Below are positions 31,601 through 44,099 of a stretch of DNA of 64,000 nt, piece by piece. How positions within the stretch are numbered: position 1 is the stretch's first letter; each line of letters starts with the position of its first letter. The position numbers were made by a program, and so were the translations under genes. The notes under the pieces were generated by a model. The model was not told the DNA's origin. It saw only the letters and a list, made by a program, of their open reading frames with translations, and ran no database searches. The DNA comes from Brasenia schreberi (lineage: Eukaryota > Streptophyta > Magnoliopsida > Nymphaeales > Cabombaceae): NCBI GenBank assembly GCA_036023115.1, contig JAYKKT010000061.1:13716001-13780000 (forward strand). The letters are read 5' to 3'.

Positions 31601-34600
31601 ATACAGGTAGTGTCATCAATGAGATCGTAATCTAGAGGGATAAACCAAGGGTCTCCCTTAAGAAAGGCAAGTATCTTTCAATCTACATTCATTGCTTCCT
31701 TTGTCGTCATTCAATTCAATGAGTTTCAAGTATATGTTCTATATCATTGTTTATTATTAAATTTTTAACACATTCATGTTAAGTGTCCTAGGAATGAGTA
31801 GTAGATGTATTCTTGATAGTATTGTGATTGCCTAAATTTAATTGGGTATAGTAGGCACGTTTGACTCGATGGAGCTAGCAAGGAGATATTTTGAGTCTAT
31901 GAGCATCCTCAAGTAGCTCAGATGTCTTGATTATCAACTTTTTGAAAAAAATGCAACTATGATGATTTCTCTACTTCATTGATCCTCTCTAAATATTATG
32001 ACATGAATTTCTCCCTTGAACTTATGTTGTGGCGACCATTTTTGGGGCATTTATTGCATAACATGTTTATCCTATATTCCTTTAATTTATCATTATTTAA
32101 AGCTATCCTCTTAATCTCCTTTATCAAGCTAAAAAATTCATGATGAAGGTTTCAGAAGATGTTTCACTAAATTTTGATTTTTTTTAAATATATGAATTGG
32201 TAAAACAAATTCTTCCTTGATGTAGTAACCTTCAATATTGAAACTTTTAATTTGATTCCTCATCCTACCAACATATATTTCAAACAAAGCATCTTATCAT
32301 GATCAAGTACCAAAAGAACTAGAAAGTTTTTTTCTTTTAGTTACTTAAAGGATTCATGCAAAAATCGTTGAAACATTAAGTCTTTGACATTGTCCCGTGC
32401 TCGTTTTGTATACAAGTCCAATTTTTATGTCTACCATTAATACAACATTATTCATTCAATTGATTATAACTTAGTATGCAGAGCATTAGCTCTCATTAGA
32501 TGGGGCTCTCTCACCCTATAATGTGTGTCCCTCCCATTACAACCCGAAATAAATTTACTTGGTTACAACTTATACCTGATCATCACTCAAAATATTCTAT
32601 AGTTTAAGTATGGATCATGCCTTAGGTCTCCATTAAAGAATGTGAAAATGTATAAATGGACAACCACTTACCTTGTTTTGTGAGATCAATTTAAACAAGA
32701 ATGTATTTTCTTCGTCAACTTCCTAAATTTCACCTCTTTACCGAGGAACTAATTAAATTAGGAGTTTGGAAGAATGGGGTCCTTACGTAGTCTTTTGTTT
32801 GGTTGACCTTTGAAGCCTTGAACTCTATTGGCCGAATAAACTAATATGAAACCTATCATTACCTTCATGATTTGAGACCCTCCTAGATTACTGTTGGAGC
32901 CCTTAGAAGAGGATAGTTCCTTCCTTACTAGAGGTTTCATTGCAAGTTATTGATTTATAACCCACTGAAACAAAAAATTGTCATAACAATACATGCTTTC
33001 TAAGGTTGGTAATGGTTGTTAGAAAATTATTTTTCATAGGGACCTTGCCAATCAAAGCCTCGTCACAAATTAATACATGGAAGGATTTTTTAGATAGTTG
33101 TCAAGAAAATATTTTCCACAGCCAACAACATCAGATTTTGTTGTAGTGAATTGCTTCAAGTAATATTGGATTTTCTAGAATTGTCACTTATTTAATTTCT
33201 AGAAGCTCAAAAGTTGAATTCATCTAAGAATCTTTTTAATATTCTAAATTCAAGTAGTTATTCATGAAAGACTGGTTTGGGCTCTACAATAAGGTGTAAG
33301 CTTTTTTTGCCATTAAACATTTATCTTACTCTTGAAATCACATAACTAAGGGACTAATTAAGAGTGTGAGGAGCTAAAGATGCACTGATATCAAATGATA
33401 CGAGAGAGAGAAAGAGAGAAGAGCAATGCTTGAGAAAAATACTCTAATTCATTAATACTTCTCATTGCATATCCTCGTAAGAATAAAATTGTTCTTCCAG
33501 CTTACACATATGTAGTTAATGGAAATATTGAAACTTAATCCTACAACTAACAAAAATTGACTTTCATGTTTGAATAATGTAATATAAGCAAATGAGCTCG
33601 TAATCATTCTTAGCTAGTTTCATTAGTTGGATTCCCTCAAATATTTTTTTGTTTATCTGGATCAACTTCAATTGCAGGAATGCAGGTTATATCAACTAGT
33701 TCCTTAAATTACATGAATCTTTTGCCTTCACTAAGAACTGACCCTTAGGTAGCTAGTCCCAAGTTTGGACCAAAATAGAGGATTATGTTACATTTGATAA
33801 CCAACACAAAGCTTCTTAAATGAAACGATAGATTCTCTTAGAAGTTAATCTGCTTGGTGGAAAGTAGTACCATGTTACCCAAGAAAATATTTTTATGGCC
33901 CCTCTAAAAAGGCTTTGTTGGGATACTATGTTACATAGTAGGAACATACATGTATCCAAAGTTGCAAAAATCATATTATTTGTACTTGAAGCAATATGAT
34001 TCAGGTACATGTATCATATTTGTAAGTTTATGGAACTATAACAGGTCATATCACATGAGTAGATGCTACTCTTTTTACTATAAAATCCCAAACATTATGG
34101 AGTTTTATTGGTGTTTTGTTTGCTCTAAAGGATTTCTTATAGTCTGTGTTTGATCTCAAATCCTCTCTCTATCTCTCTCATTTGCTTGATTTTGTGGAGA
34201 ATCAAAAAATTTTCTCCTAAACTCATAAAAATTCACAGGGCTTTTGTGAAAACTGTGGCATATATTCATCCCTTTGTTTATAATCTTTTTTCACCGTATT
34301 TTTCACAAAAAGTATTTTGAGATTTCTATAGATTCTAAGGTCCCTCAATTTCTCTAAGCTTTTTTCTTGTTGTAGTTCACCTCTATTTAACTTGATAGAG
34401 TCATGTTGGCCTCTCTCATTTGTTTGATCTAACATGGAACTATTGCTCTCCAATACATAAAGGTAATAGGTTTATAAATAGGTGTAATTTTTATAGTGAG
34501 GTTAAATATAACGGTATTTTTAGCATGAAATGTCATCTTATAAGAGCCGAAAAAAACTACAAGTACTTGTACTTGTGTGCCTAAGGCCATAAAATATGAA

Positions 34601-34949
34601 ATGCAACAGCTTTTGAAAGCTAAAAAAAATAGAGAAAAGCATTAAGGTAGAGAGAAAGAAGAAATAAGTGGTTGACACATGTCTTCACATTTTGAAGATG
34701 CTTCTTGAGAGACATAAGGGAAAGAAGCATATGGTATGGTTGACGAGAAGCAAAAGGAGATAGTTGAGTAGGAGTTGGTGAGAAAAGAAAAAGATTGTAA
34801 GTTTTAGTAATAGTAGTAAAAGAGTTGATTCTTGTTCTACTATAAGAGTCCCTACTCACCCAATGACTATGAGGGGTGGTAGAGGAGGTAGAAGCAATAT
34901 CATAACAAATACATTTTTTTCTCCCCACATACAACCATGAAGCTCAGTC
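28678..34949. other. Long unassigned AT-rich stretch
   Basis: About 6.3 kb without a gene I can support; the longest open frame (30216-30536) resembles nothing known to me. Isolated hints: a lone CACTA-type terminus (TTTTGTTGTAGTG ending at 33148) without a partner; a minus-strand TTGATATCAGTGC phrase near 33383 that resembles a damaged primer-binding site; and GA-rich sequence at 33400. These suggest eroded transposons too decayed to delimit. Confidence 0.5.
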
Positions 34950-34969
34950 AATCATCATATAGGTTATGG

Positions 34970-36225
34970 ATTTAAAGGAGGTAATTGAGAAAGATAATCT
35001 AAAATGTGTAGAGTTTTCTTATGGAAATTGCATGTCTTTTAACATCACAAATTCATTTTCCTTTCAAGGCATTATAGGTAACTAGTATAGGACATGGCTA
35101 TAAGATGTTTGCATGTCATGTTTTGAGAATTATATTGTTAAACAAAAATGTGTTGACATTGTCCATGAATAGATTTCTAAATTTAGAGATTCATGAAAAA
35201 TTTTGGTTGTTCTACTATGACTGGCGGGTGGACATAGGGTCAATATAGATCATTGATAAACTTCTTTGTCTATTGTTCAAAAGGTATTATTTTGTGGCCA
35301 CAAGACCAGTCCCATATTAATAAGATTGCAACAAATCTACTCTTTATTTTTGAAAATGTTGTGGATTGTGGTATAGAAAATATTGTTGAAATTTATTACT
35401 AAGAATGATGTAAATTTTAGAGTGGTTGGGAAGATGCGTCAAATTGAATAATCTATCTTTAGTGTATACACCATGCGTTGCATATTGCATAAATTGATGC
35501 TTGAGGATTTGAATGGGATGAATAAATTCAAGAGTTGTTGATACATGTAGAAATGTCACAAAATTTATTTAAAATCATTTTGCACTTGAATTGTAGTACT
35601 TCTTATTATATTTTTTTATTTTAATGTAGATGAATGTCTAACTCACTTTGATGTATATGCACCTAATTTATGAAAGCTTACTCAATGTATATTTGGCTAA
35701 GCTTATAATTCGAGTGGGTGTGAACAAATTGAAGTTTTTTCCAACATATTTACATAAATTATTGAAACATATTGGAGCATGCTCATCTTTGCTATTTGGT
35801 TTTTATTGTATATAATATAAAGTTAAGGTAAAGGTCATTTGTTAGTTACTCGTGTAATTTATATCTATTTAAATTTTGATTTTCTAGGTATATGATATAT
35901 TATTTTCTTTCTTTTATTTTTTATAGATAACTGCGAAGAGATGGAAGAAGGGAAAGAAGGGTGTAATGCGACCCATTTATCTATGAGAAGATTGATACTC
36001 TTGATGAGTGGGTTGAAGAAGAGCCTCTAATCAATCTAGAGGATGAAAAGTAAAGATAAAGAGAGGAAGAAGTAGAGATGATAGTGTCAAAAGCACTAGA
36101 TTGGATGAGCCTATTATGGAAGAGGAGGGAGATGATGGTGATAGTGGCGATGCTGCTGCTGATGATGTTGGTGATCCTAATTACTCTACTTATGATGCTT
36201 TTGTTGAATATGAACTATGTTTTCT
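34970..36225 (+). pseudogene. hAT-type transposase (DUF659 group) remnant
   Basis: Plus-strand translation shows SLINFFVYCSKGI (about 35238), INKIATNLLFIFENVVDCGIENIVEI (about 35318-35395) and CIHHALHIA (about 35470). These correspond to the 'GWTD..GRSLINFLV.C..GT', 'LFE....V.E.G.ENVVQV.TDNA' and 'C.AHC..L' blocks of this hAT-related group. Near 35980 YEKIDTLDEWVEEEPLINLEDE resembles the acidic C-terminal tail. Stops and shifts interrupt every block. Terminal inverted repeats were not found. The acidic GDDGDSGD-type run near 36130 belongs to the tail. Confidence 0.7.
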
Positions 36226-36949
36226 GAAGTTTGTTGGTTAATTAGTTTGTTTTTGTAAATTGTGATCTTTTAGTTTCTCATAAGTCAAAACTTGGAGTCT
36301 TGAACAGTTGAACTGACATATATGTTTAAGTTTTGAGTTAAAGTTTCTTAATCTTATTGGTATTATTAATTGTGAAATGCCAATGCTTAGTGCTTACTAG
36401 GTATTTATCAATTATCACTTATTAATTTGTCTTGGTTGATTGATAATTGTATTCTATTTAATTTTATACTACATGATAAATTGTGTTTTCTAACAATTTA
36501 CTATCTTTTGTTGATTAATTTCATTTTTTCCAATCTTGTCATTTTTTACTATTTTAAAAAAATCTCATCAAATAAGATGTTTTGCACCATGTTATGGTAC
36601 ACGTGTGTCCATGTCATGTGTGATATTGGAACCGATATGCTATTTACAACATCCCATGTACTAGATATGTTTATATTACTTTGACATATATGGACGATAT
36701 TGTTTATATAGTTTAAAGATAAGATTTTTATGTGTGGCAATTATTGCGAAAATTTTATTCTACTTTAGAATATAACAAAAAATAATTAATGGAAACTTGT
36801 CTTCATATTCTTTTCCCCAAACATTTGTCAATTCGTGTCATCATTATCATGCAACAGGCAGCACCTTGCATGGTAGCCTATAGTGGCACCTAACTATGAT
36901 TTGTCCAAGAGCTACTCGATTTGAAAACGTCAAAACATGTAAGCATCTA
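36226..36949. other. Unassigned AT-rich stretch
   Basis: No gene or defined repeat seen between the transposase remnant and the foldback repeat. Confidence 0.45.
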
Positions 36950-37235
36950 AATTTTTTTAGCATGGATTGGGTGTATGCATTTACAATGTTCTTTATATGA
37001 GAGTATATATCCATGTGCATACTCATCCATGCTAAAATTTTGTTAAAGATCTCAACGTTTGATCATTAAGATCAATGGTGAGATCGTTATAGTACTATGT
37101 GCATTTAATGCACCTACAAAAAAAGTATGATGGTATTTTTTACTATTTAATTTCAAATTTCAATCATTAATCTCAACTATCAAATGGTTGAGATCTTATG
37201 TTTTAATGTTCTATCATGAATTGGGTTGACTCATT
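36950..37235. repeat. Foldback repeat (MITE-like)
   Basis: Two inverted pairs: 36950-36980 with 37013-37043 (core TAGCATGGAT...TATGCA), and 37047-37066 with 37179-37196 (core AGATCTCAAC). In addition, the left phrase CATGGATTGGGTGTATGCATTTAC recurs in direct orientation as CATGAATTGGGTTGACTCATTTAC near 37215. No clear target-site duplication is visible. Confidence 0.6.
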
Positions 37236-37240
37236 TACCA

Positions 37241-37360
<120 letters not shown>

Positions 37361-37525
37361 GTGGAAAATGAGATCTTGCCCACCTTTGACATGTTTTTCG
37401 ATGATATAAATGTACTTAAAATTTTCAAAGATTTTTAAAATTATAGAAAGGCAATGTTATTATGTTTATACCCTCAATAAAGAATGATCCAGTATGGCTG
37501 AATGGTGTCTTTGGCGGGTAGGATC

Positions 37526-37527
<2 letters not shown>

Positions 37528-37605
<78 letters not shown>
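37528..37605. repeat. CT-to-TA compound microsatellite
   Basis: The same CT-to-TA junction type as at 37278, here about 18 bp of CT and 58 bp of TA. Confidence 0.95.
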
Positions 37606-37606
<1 letters not shown>

Positions 37607-37703
37607 CCATTAGAGTTAGAACCATCCATCGTAGTCCTTCTATTCGAAGCCTGCGTTTTCCTAGAGGAACTAAATCAGGATGCTTGAAATTGGCTCACTT
37701 CAT

Positions 37704-38260
<557 letters not shown>

Positions 38261-38269
38261 GGTAAAGCC

Positions 38270-38990
38270 ATTCAAGAAAAAGCTTTAGTGCCTCCAATTT
38301 TTGTTGGGCCTCAAATTTTTAGTTATAATATATGCTTTTGTATGCACTTGTACACTCATTAATGTAGGCCCCAGACATTTAGACTCTATATAAGATCTAA
38401 GTCTCAAATCTAATCACAATATTTATATTTAATAGCTTGAAAGAATGCCGTTTCAATCTTGAATGTTCTTTAAAATATAACGATTACTCAAATATTGATG
38501 GTTTAAATTTATTTTCAGAGTTAAAAGTTTTAAGAGAAATTATATTCATAGAAGGTAATAGACCAATTAATATATTTAATTAAAAGATTTTATTCTTTTG
38601 TAAATCAACATATTGCTTCTAGAATTATGCTAACCTTTCCAATACGTGTTTCTTGAGCTGTAAGAAGCTTTTTAAAATTAAAATTAATAAAATTTTATTT
38701 GTGTGAAGGTTGAGTGGGTTAGCCATATTACCAATTGAAAAAGAAATGTTAACAAACTTGATTATAAAAGATTAATTAAAAATGTTGCATCTCACAAAGG
38801 TAGAAGGACTAAATTTTTAAAAAATATGTTTTCAAGTTTTGAAACTTGAATGCAAAGTGGTAAGTTCTCATTTTAGTGTCTCACTTTAGGTTTCAACTTG
38901 TGACAAGCCCACCTGACACTTTTGTAGCCAAAAACCAAATTATTAAATAGTCTTAGGCCTCAAAATTTTATACACTAGGCATCACGAATT
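38270..38990 (+). pseudogene. hAT C-terminal dimerisation remnant, copy 1
   Basis: After a phrase about 'CCTCAAATTTTTAG', the translation reads YNDYSNIDGLNLFSELKVLREII (about 38470), then a CKKLFKIK segment (about 38657), then SGLAILPIEKEMLTNLIIKD and LTKVEGLNF (about 38716-38815). This matches the C-terminal part of the TTF-finger hAT transposases (consensus-like DLF.EL..L, SFSKLKLIK, LS..AI...E and AS.KARR). Stops and a missing central segment show it is dead. It is followed immediately by a second copy. Confidence 0.65.
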
Positions 38991-38994
38991 CTTT

Positions 38995-39545
38995 TATTGA
39001 ATAAACTTAGGTCTCAAAACTTGTACACTCATTAATGTAGGCTCCAAATATTTAGACTGTATATGAAGTTTAAGCCTCAAATCTAATACTTAATAGCTTA
39101 AAAGAATATTTTACTTTAATCTTGAATGTTCTTTAAAATATAAGGACTACTCTGATATTGATGGTTTAGATTTAATTTTTAGTTAAAAATTTTAGAGAAA
39201 CATCGAAGATAATAGTCCAACTACCATATATTCCTTTTAGAATTATGCTAACTATTCTAGTAAGCATTGAGCTGTGAAATTTTTTCAAAATTGAAATTCT
39301 TAAAATCTTATTTGTGGTTAGAAATGTCACAGGAAATATTGAATAGGTTAGCCTTATTACCAATTGAAAAAAAATGTTAAAACAACTTGATTATAAATGT
39401 TTAATTAAAAATTTTGCATCTCAAAGAGCTAGGAGGATTAAATTTTAAAAACAAATATTTTTAAATTTTAAAACTTAAATGTGAAGTGATAAGGCCTCAT
39501 TTCAGTGTTTCACTTTAGATCTCAACTTGTGGTGAGCCACCCTGA
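38995..39545 (+). pseudogene. hAT C-terminal dimerisation remnant, copy 2
   Basis: A direct repeat of the previous copy: CATTAATGTAGG, CTTGAATGTTCTTTAAAATATAA, GATATTGATGGTTTAGAT and TAGCCTTATTACCAATTGAAAAA recur in the same order. The translation IGLALLPIEKK and ILHLKELGGLNF parallels copy 1. It lacks about 80 bp present in copy 1. The copies differ at roughly one base in six by eye, so the duplication, or the two insertions, is old. Confidence 0.65.
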
Positions 39546-40585
39546 TTATGACCTTGCTATGAAATGACATCATAGTGATGAATATACAAGGCCTAATTGT
39601 TACCCATACACCTAAATCTCTATATACATACCCTTTTGGTGTTTCAAAAAATACCCATGTATTTTTCATAAAATTACTATAATATCCATTTACCTGTTGA
39701 ATTCTCTCTCTCCTCACATTTGCCATTTTTTATCATTTTACACACCTTATGCTGGCCACCCACGCCTAGAAGCTTGACTATACCAACTTCATTGCCTTCT
39801 CCCGTAGCAAGACAAAGCACAAACAATGTATTGAATCCGGCTGAAAAGGAAGAAGAAAAAGAAAAAGAAGAGAAAAGAAAAGAGGGTGATTCAAAAAGGG
39901 ATTTGGTAGTTTTTATAGGTATGTGGTTGATTTGATATATTTTTGCCATTATTTCGATGTGTCTACTTTGTTTCCTACCGTTATTTTCATGTGTTCCCTT
40001 TGTAAGAGACGCACATCTCTTTATAGTTCATACATATTATATAATTTATAGTATAGGCTCACATTTATTTGACGCATATGTTTTTCTTTTTCATGCAAGT
40101 TACGAGTAGAAGGACATAAGGTCACTGCATCATCCATAAGACCTAACATGGTATCTTACTATTTTATAGAGGATGATCATGAGGACGATGCCGAGTAGAA
40201 AATGAAAAGATTTTCATATATATATATATATATCGATGATGGTGATAGTCCTACAGATTAATATCATCATAATAAAGTTGGTCCTTCAAAGTATCATGAT
40301 TATGTAATAGTACAAAGATTGAGATAGATAGCATAAAGAGTAATGGTGATAGAGTCCCAGATATTCTGGTGTTATTCCTTAGTTTTGATGGTCACTTTGC
40401 CTATACAATTTGATATAAGTGAGTAATTTTAAACCTTTGTAGAATTGTATATTAAATATAATACTTATAATTCTAATTGTCTATCTAAATGTAAACATCC
40501 ATACAATGTTAAAATTGGTAATAACACACATAGTATATCATTTTAACTTCATGAACAATAAAAATAGAGGATGTGAATTTTGATA
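39546..40585. other. Unassigned stretch
   Basis: No supported gene. It contains a purine-rich AAGAAGAAAAAGAAAAAG tract near 39850 and a short TA run near 40217. Confidence 0.45.
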
Positions 40586-40589
40586 ATTA

Positions 40590-40978
40590 GATTGAAACTG
40601 TAAAGAGGATTGAGTTGGTTGGGCAAGGAGAATTATTGTATGAGGTTATAGACCATATGTTGTTGAACACTTTTATTGAACGTTGGCAACCAAACAACTT
40701 CAGACCCAAACAACTTTTGCATGTCATAGGATGAGATGGTTATCATCTTTCATGATATTTATGAAATACTTAGTCTTTTGATGGACAGTGAGCTTATTAC
40801 TTTGATGCTAGAGATGATGAATCAAAGTAAGGAATACATTTAAGTGATATGTTGGAGATGAGTGCTACTAAAGTCATATTGGAGATTGAGTAGAGATATT
40901 AAATTTGAGATGCCTGAACCCATATTAGAAGTAAGAGATTTACATCCAAAAAGAAGGTTATATTATATTTGTTATATC
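40590..40978 (+). pseudogene. Plant mobile domain (MAIN-like) remnant, N-terminal part
   Basis: Translation gives GQGELLYEVIDHMLLNTFIERWQP (about 40620-40693), then, after a shift, DEMVIIFHDIYEILSLLMDSELIT (about 40732-40803). This follows the 'L....ALVERWRPET..FHLP.GEMTITLQDV..LLGL.IDG' pattern of the plant mobile domain, found in MAIN/MAIL proteins and in some transposons. Host MAIN proteins act in the nucleus in gene silencing and meristem upkeep. This copy has stops and is interrupted at 40979 by a MITE, so it is a dead, probably transposon-borne copy. Confidence 0.6.
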
Positions 40979-41094
40979 TAGGGGTGTGCATTGGTTGGTT
41001 CAATTCAATAACTGAATCAAGCCGAAATAACCGAAAACCAAATAGTCTCTAAAGTTCAAAACTGAAATATATACATATACACATATTTACATGT

Positions 41095-41173
<79 letters not shown>

Positions 41174-41652
41174 TATATATGTATATATATGTATACATCT
41201 ATACATATATTTAGTTATTCAAAAATGCATTTAGTTACATAGCTTGATGTTTTATACAATAGACACTGGGATTTTTCCTCTCGAAACTTAATTGAATCAT
41301 CAACTCATCCAAACTTCCAACCAAAATCCCAATACATAGAACCAATTCTACATAACCGAACCCTTTGAGAGAGGGGGGGAGGAGGAGAAGGGAACCGATT
41401 AAGGCATGCACTCGAGGGCAGAGGGGTTGAGAGAGGGGGGCGATTAGGGCATGTGTTGCGAAAGAGGGGTTGAGATTCGAGAACATGAGAGAGAGGGGGG
41501 AGGGGTCGATTAGGGCATGCATTGGGCATTGGCTGGGTTATTTGGGTTATTTTGTAAGCTGATAATATATCGGTTATTCGTTAAATTTGGTTATAGTCCT
41601 TTGAGAACCGAACCCGAACCGATAATTGAATTGTTTTTAAAACTTAACCCTA
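40979..41652. mobile_element. hAT-like MITE with an expanded TA tract
   Basis: Starts TAGGGGTGTGCATTGG and its other end, read in reverse, starts TAGGGTTAAG. GGTT-, CCGAAC- and ACCGAAAACC-rich subterminal phrases are typical of such hAT MITEs. A TA tract (41097-41170) and a G/A-rich tract (about 41360-41520) sit inside. A clean 8-bp duplication is not visible. It interrupts the plant-mobile-domain remnant. Confidence 0.5.
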
Positions 41653-42560
41653 GTCTATCAGCTTGGGTGTATATTATATCAAAATAATCTACATACAAAG
41701 TGTTGATACCGATCATAAAATTATTGACTTATAATGTGTAGAAGATTGGTAGTAGTGTTTGGGTACAACAACATCGACTTACTTGTATGGGTAGTTGGAA
41801 AGAGCCTCTTTTATTGAGGCACAATAATTGGTTAGACATACTTTTCTACTTTAGATAACAATTTATTTTTTATGTTTACTTAAGTACTTCTATATAGTTT
41901 GTTTTTATAATTCAGTAATTAAAATTTATTTTGTATTTGCATTAATGAATTTATGAATATTTCTTATTTTTTAAAGTTATCATGCGACTACAATGGGTTT
42001 ATGAACAACAACAAGCATGTGGATGAATGAGAAATGATTGTCATTGGCATTCTCCTATTGATCAACTTGGTTTGTACCATAAGCAATTAGATTTAATAAC
42101 GAAAAATCAAGTAAGTTATCAAATTATAACTATCTATTTTATTTTATTAAACACATGTTGAAATGTTATACATATATTATTTTTATCTTTTCTTTATCTA
42201 ATGTAGATTTACTAACAGCCATATGGTTATGAAAACTACTTGGACAATAATGTATATAAGTCATCGCCACACTATGGATGCATTTGCTCTTTGGATGGTG
42301 TAGAAACCTTACATGCTTGATCGGATTGTTAAAATAATTTGATTGTCATCAGGGCATTCTAATTGCTCTAATAAGACTATCTCTGACACATATGCCGGTA
42401 AAACCCCATGAATATAATATACAATATGACCCACATGACTTGCATTATTTTTGGATTGAACACTTTGGTATCCCAACATATCTAGATGAGTGTGATGAGT
42501 TTTACATAGAAAGATATATTATTTGGATACATCGTTTTATAATGAGAGACTGTATAGGTT
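41653..42560 (+). pseudogene. Plant mobile domain (MAIN-like) remnant, C-terminal part
   Basis: Near 42225-42300 the translation resembles the QPY...LD...Y and LW-V--P--LDRIVKQF blocks of the family. At 42420-42560 one frame reads YDPHDLHYFWIEHFGIPTYLDECDEFYIERYIIWIHRFIMRDCIG, matching the 'D.H..W..R......YM.WY...TRRFI' end of the domain. Stops interrupt the rest. The order and strand agree with the N-terminal part before the MITE. Confidence 0.6.
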
Positions 42561-44099
42561 AGTTGTGTCTAGTTCGTCCTCCTCCAGTAAGATAGTAAGA
42601 TACATCATTCTTCATATAGATAAAATATTTTGTCCATATTATTGATCTTTCTGTTTGTTATTATTGGATGATAATACTAATGACATTCATAATTATTATC
42701 TTCCTCCAACATCTTATGATTGTATCTAACATAATAACACTAGCTTTACAACACTTAGAGCACAAATGTCACAATCATTGCTGGGTAACCTACTTTTATA
42801 TAGTTGATAGAGACATATGAATAGTTCTACTAATGAGCATAACACTTTATCACTTGATGATATTTGATTAGACGACAACTGGTGGTGTTCAGGATGCATG
42901 AGTTGAGGTTTATGTCATGCATTTGGAAGGTTTAGATATTGTTTTATACTAGTCACTACATGTATTTTTATAATAAGTTTTTAAATTGAAATAATGAGTT
43001 CATTTACAAGAAACAAATAATATCTAATTATCGTCCTCAATGTCATTGCCTGGTCCTCTCATTTGTATGTATATCTTAATATATGTATGGAATGGTTTAT
43101 CCTAATTTATAATGCTTTCATATTGATATCATTACTAATATAAAAAGATAGGCGGGCTTTGAAGAGTCATCAAGCATGTGTATTTACGAAAATATACAAG
43201 ATAAGATAAGTAACCATGAATGTGATATAATAAATGATTAAATGATATTTATCTAATAAATTGATGATGTCATACTATTAGAAAATGTTGCGTTGAATCA
43301 TAATAATGCACATACCACATATCTCTCCCAAGTGGTTACTCTTTGTCTAATACTACCGACAGAAATGTTCCCAACCCTATCATAAGGAGCAATATGAATG
43401 TTACTCTCCATCAAGTAGGAACTCATATATGGCATCAACATCCAATAATCAAGAGCACACAACCTATATATATAATACAACAAAGAGCAACATCAACAAC
43501 ACTCTCCTCCATGAAAGCTTACGAATATAAGTCACACAAGCTTACCACTTTCTTCAAGCACTCACTACGAGCTTCATGTCATCAAGCCTTTTCTATCTCA
43601 AAAGCTTGCCAATAACTCGATACGCACAATTTCTATCCTCAATATTGTTTGCAATGTGTAGTCTACATAAGAAATGTGTCACATTGAAATTGAATGATAT
43701 TTACCAAAGGTAGAACATGGTTGTTGTAAATTACACACAAAAAGTTGTTTGAGTTACATAACTCACTAGCATACCTCAAAACTCAAACATAATTCTTTTA
43801 CTTCTCTATACTCATGAAAACAAGGGCTACAAAAAAAATTTATTAGTTGAGGTAGACCTTACAACCTCAAAGAAATGCATCTTATACCTACAAATTATAT
43901 AATATATACAAGCATCACTTAATGTAAGAAATAACATTAAATACATGAGAAATAACTCGTACATGTTTGTCTTATATGTATTATCAACCTCTAATATCTA
44001 TGAAAATACATATAATAGTTGCACTGAACGAGAATGTGCAAACAAAATGTCATTAACAATATATGTATATATTATCTTATGATAAACTCTGCCTATATA
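42561..44099. other. Unassigned stretch
   Basis: AT-rich, with no gene or repeat boundary that I can support. Confidence 0.45.

Noticed and set aside
33130..33148. CACTA-type terminus
   Set aside because: Only one end found; no partner terminus or target duplication nearby.
33375..33400. Primer-binding-site-like TTGATATCAGTGC on the minus strand
   Set aside because: Several mismatches, no LTR pair and no gag or pol text found on its left.
41235..41529. Two overlapping minus frames rich in Pro/Leu/Ser
   Set aside because: Antisense to a G/A-rich tract inside the MITE; low complexity.
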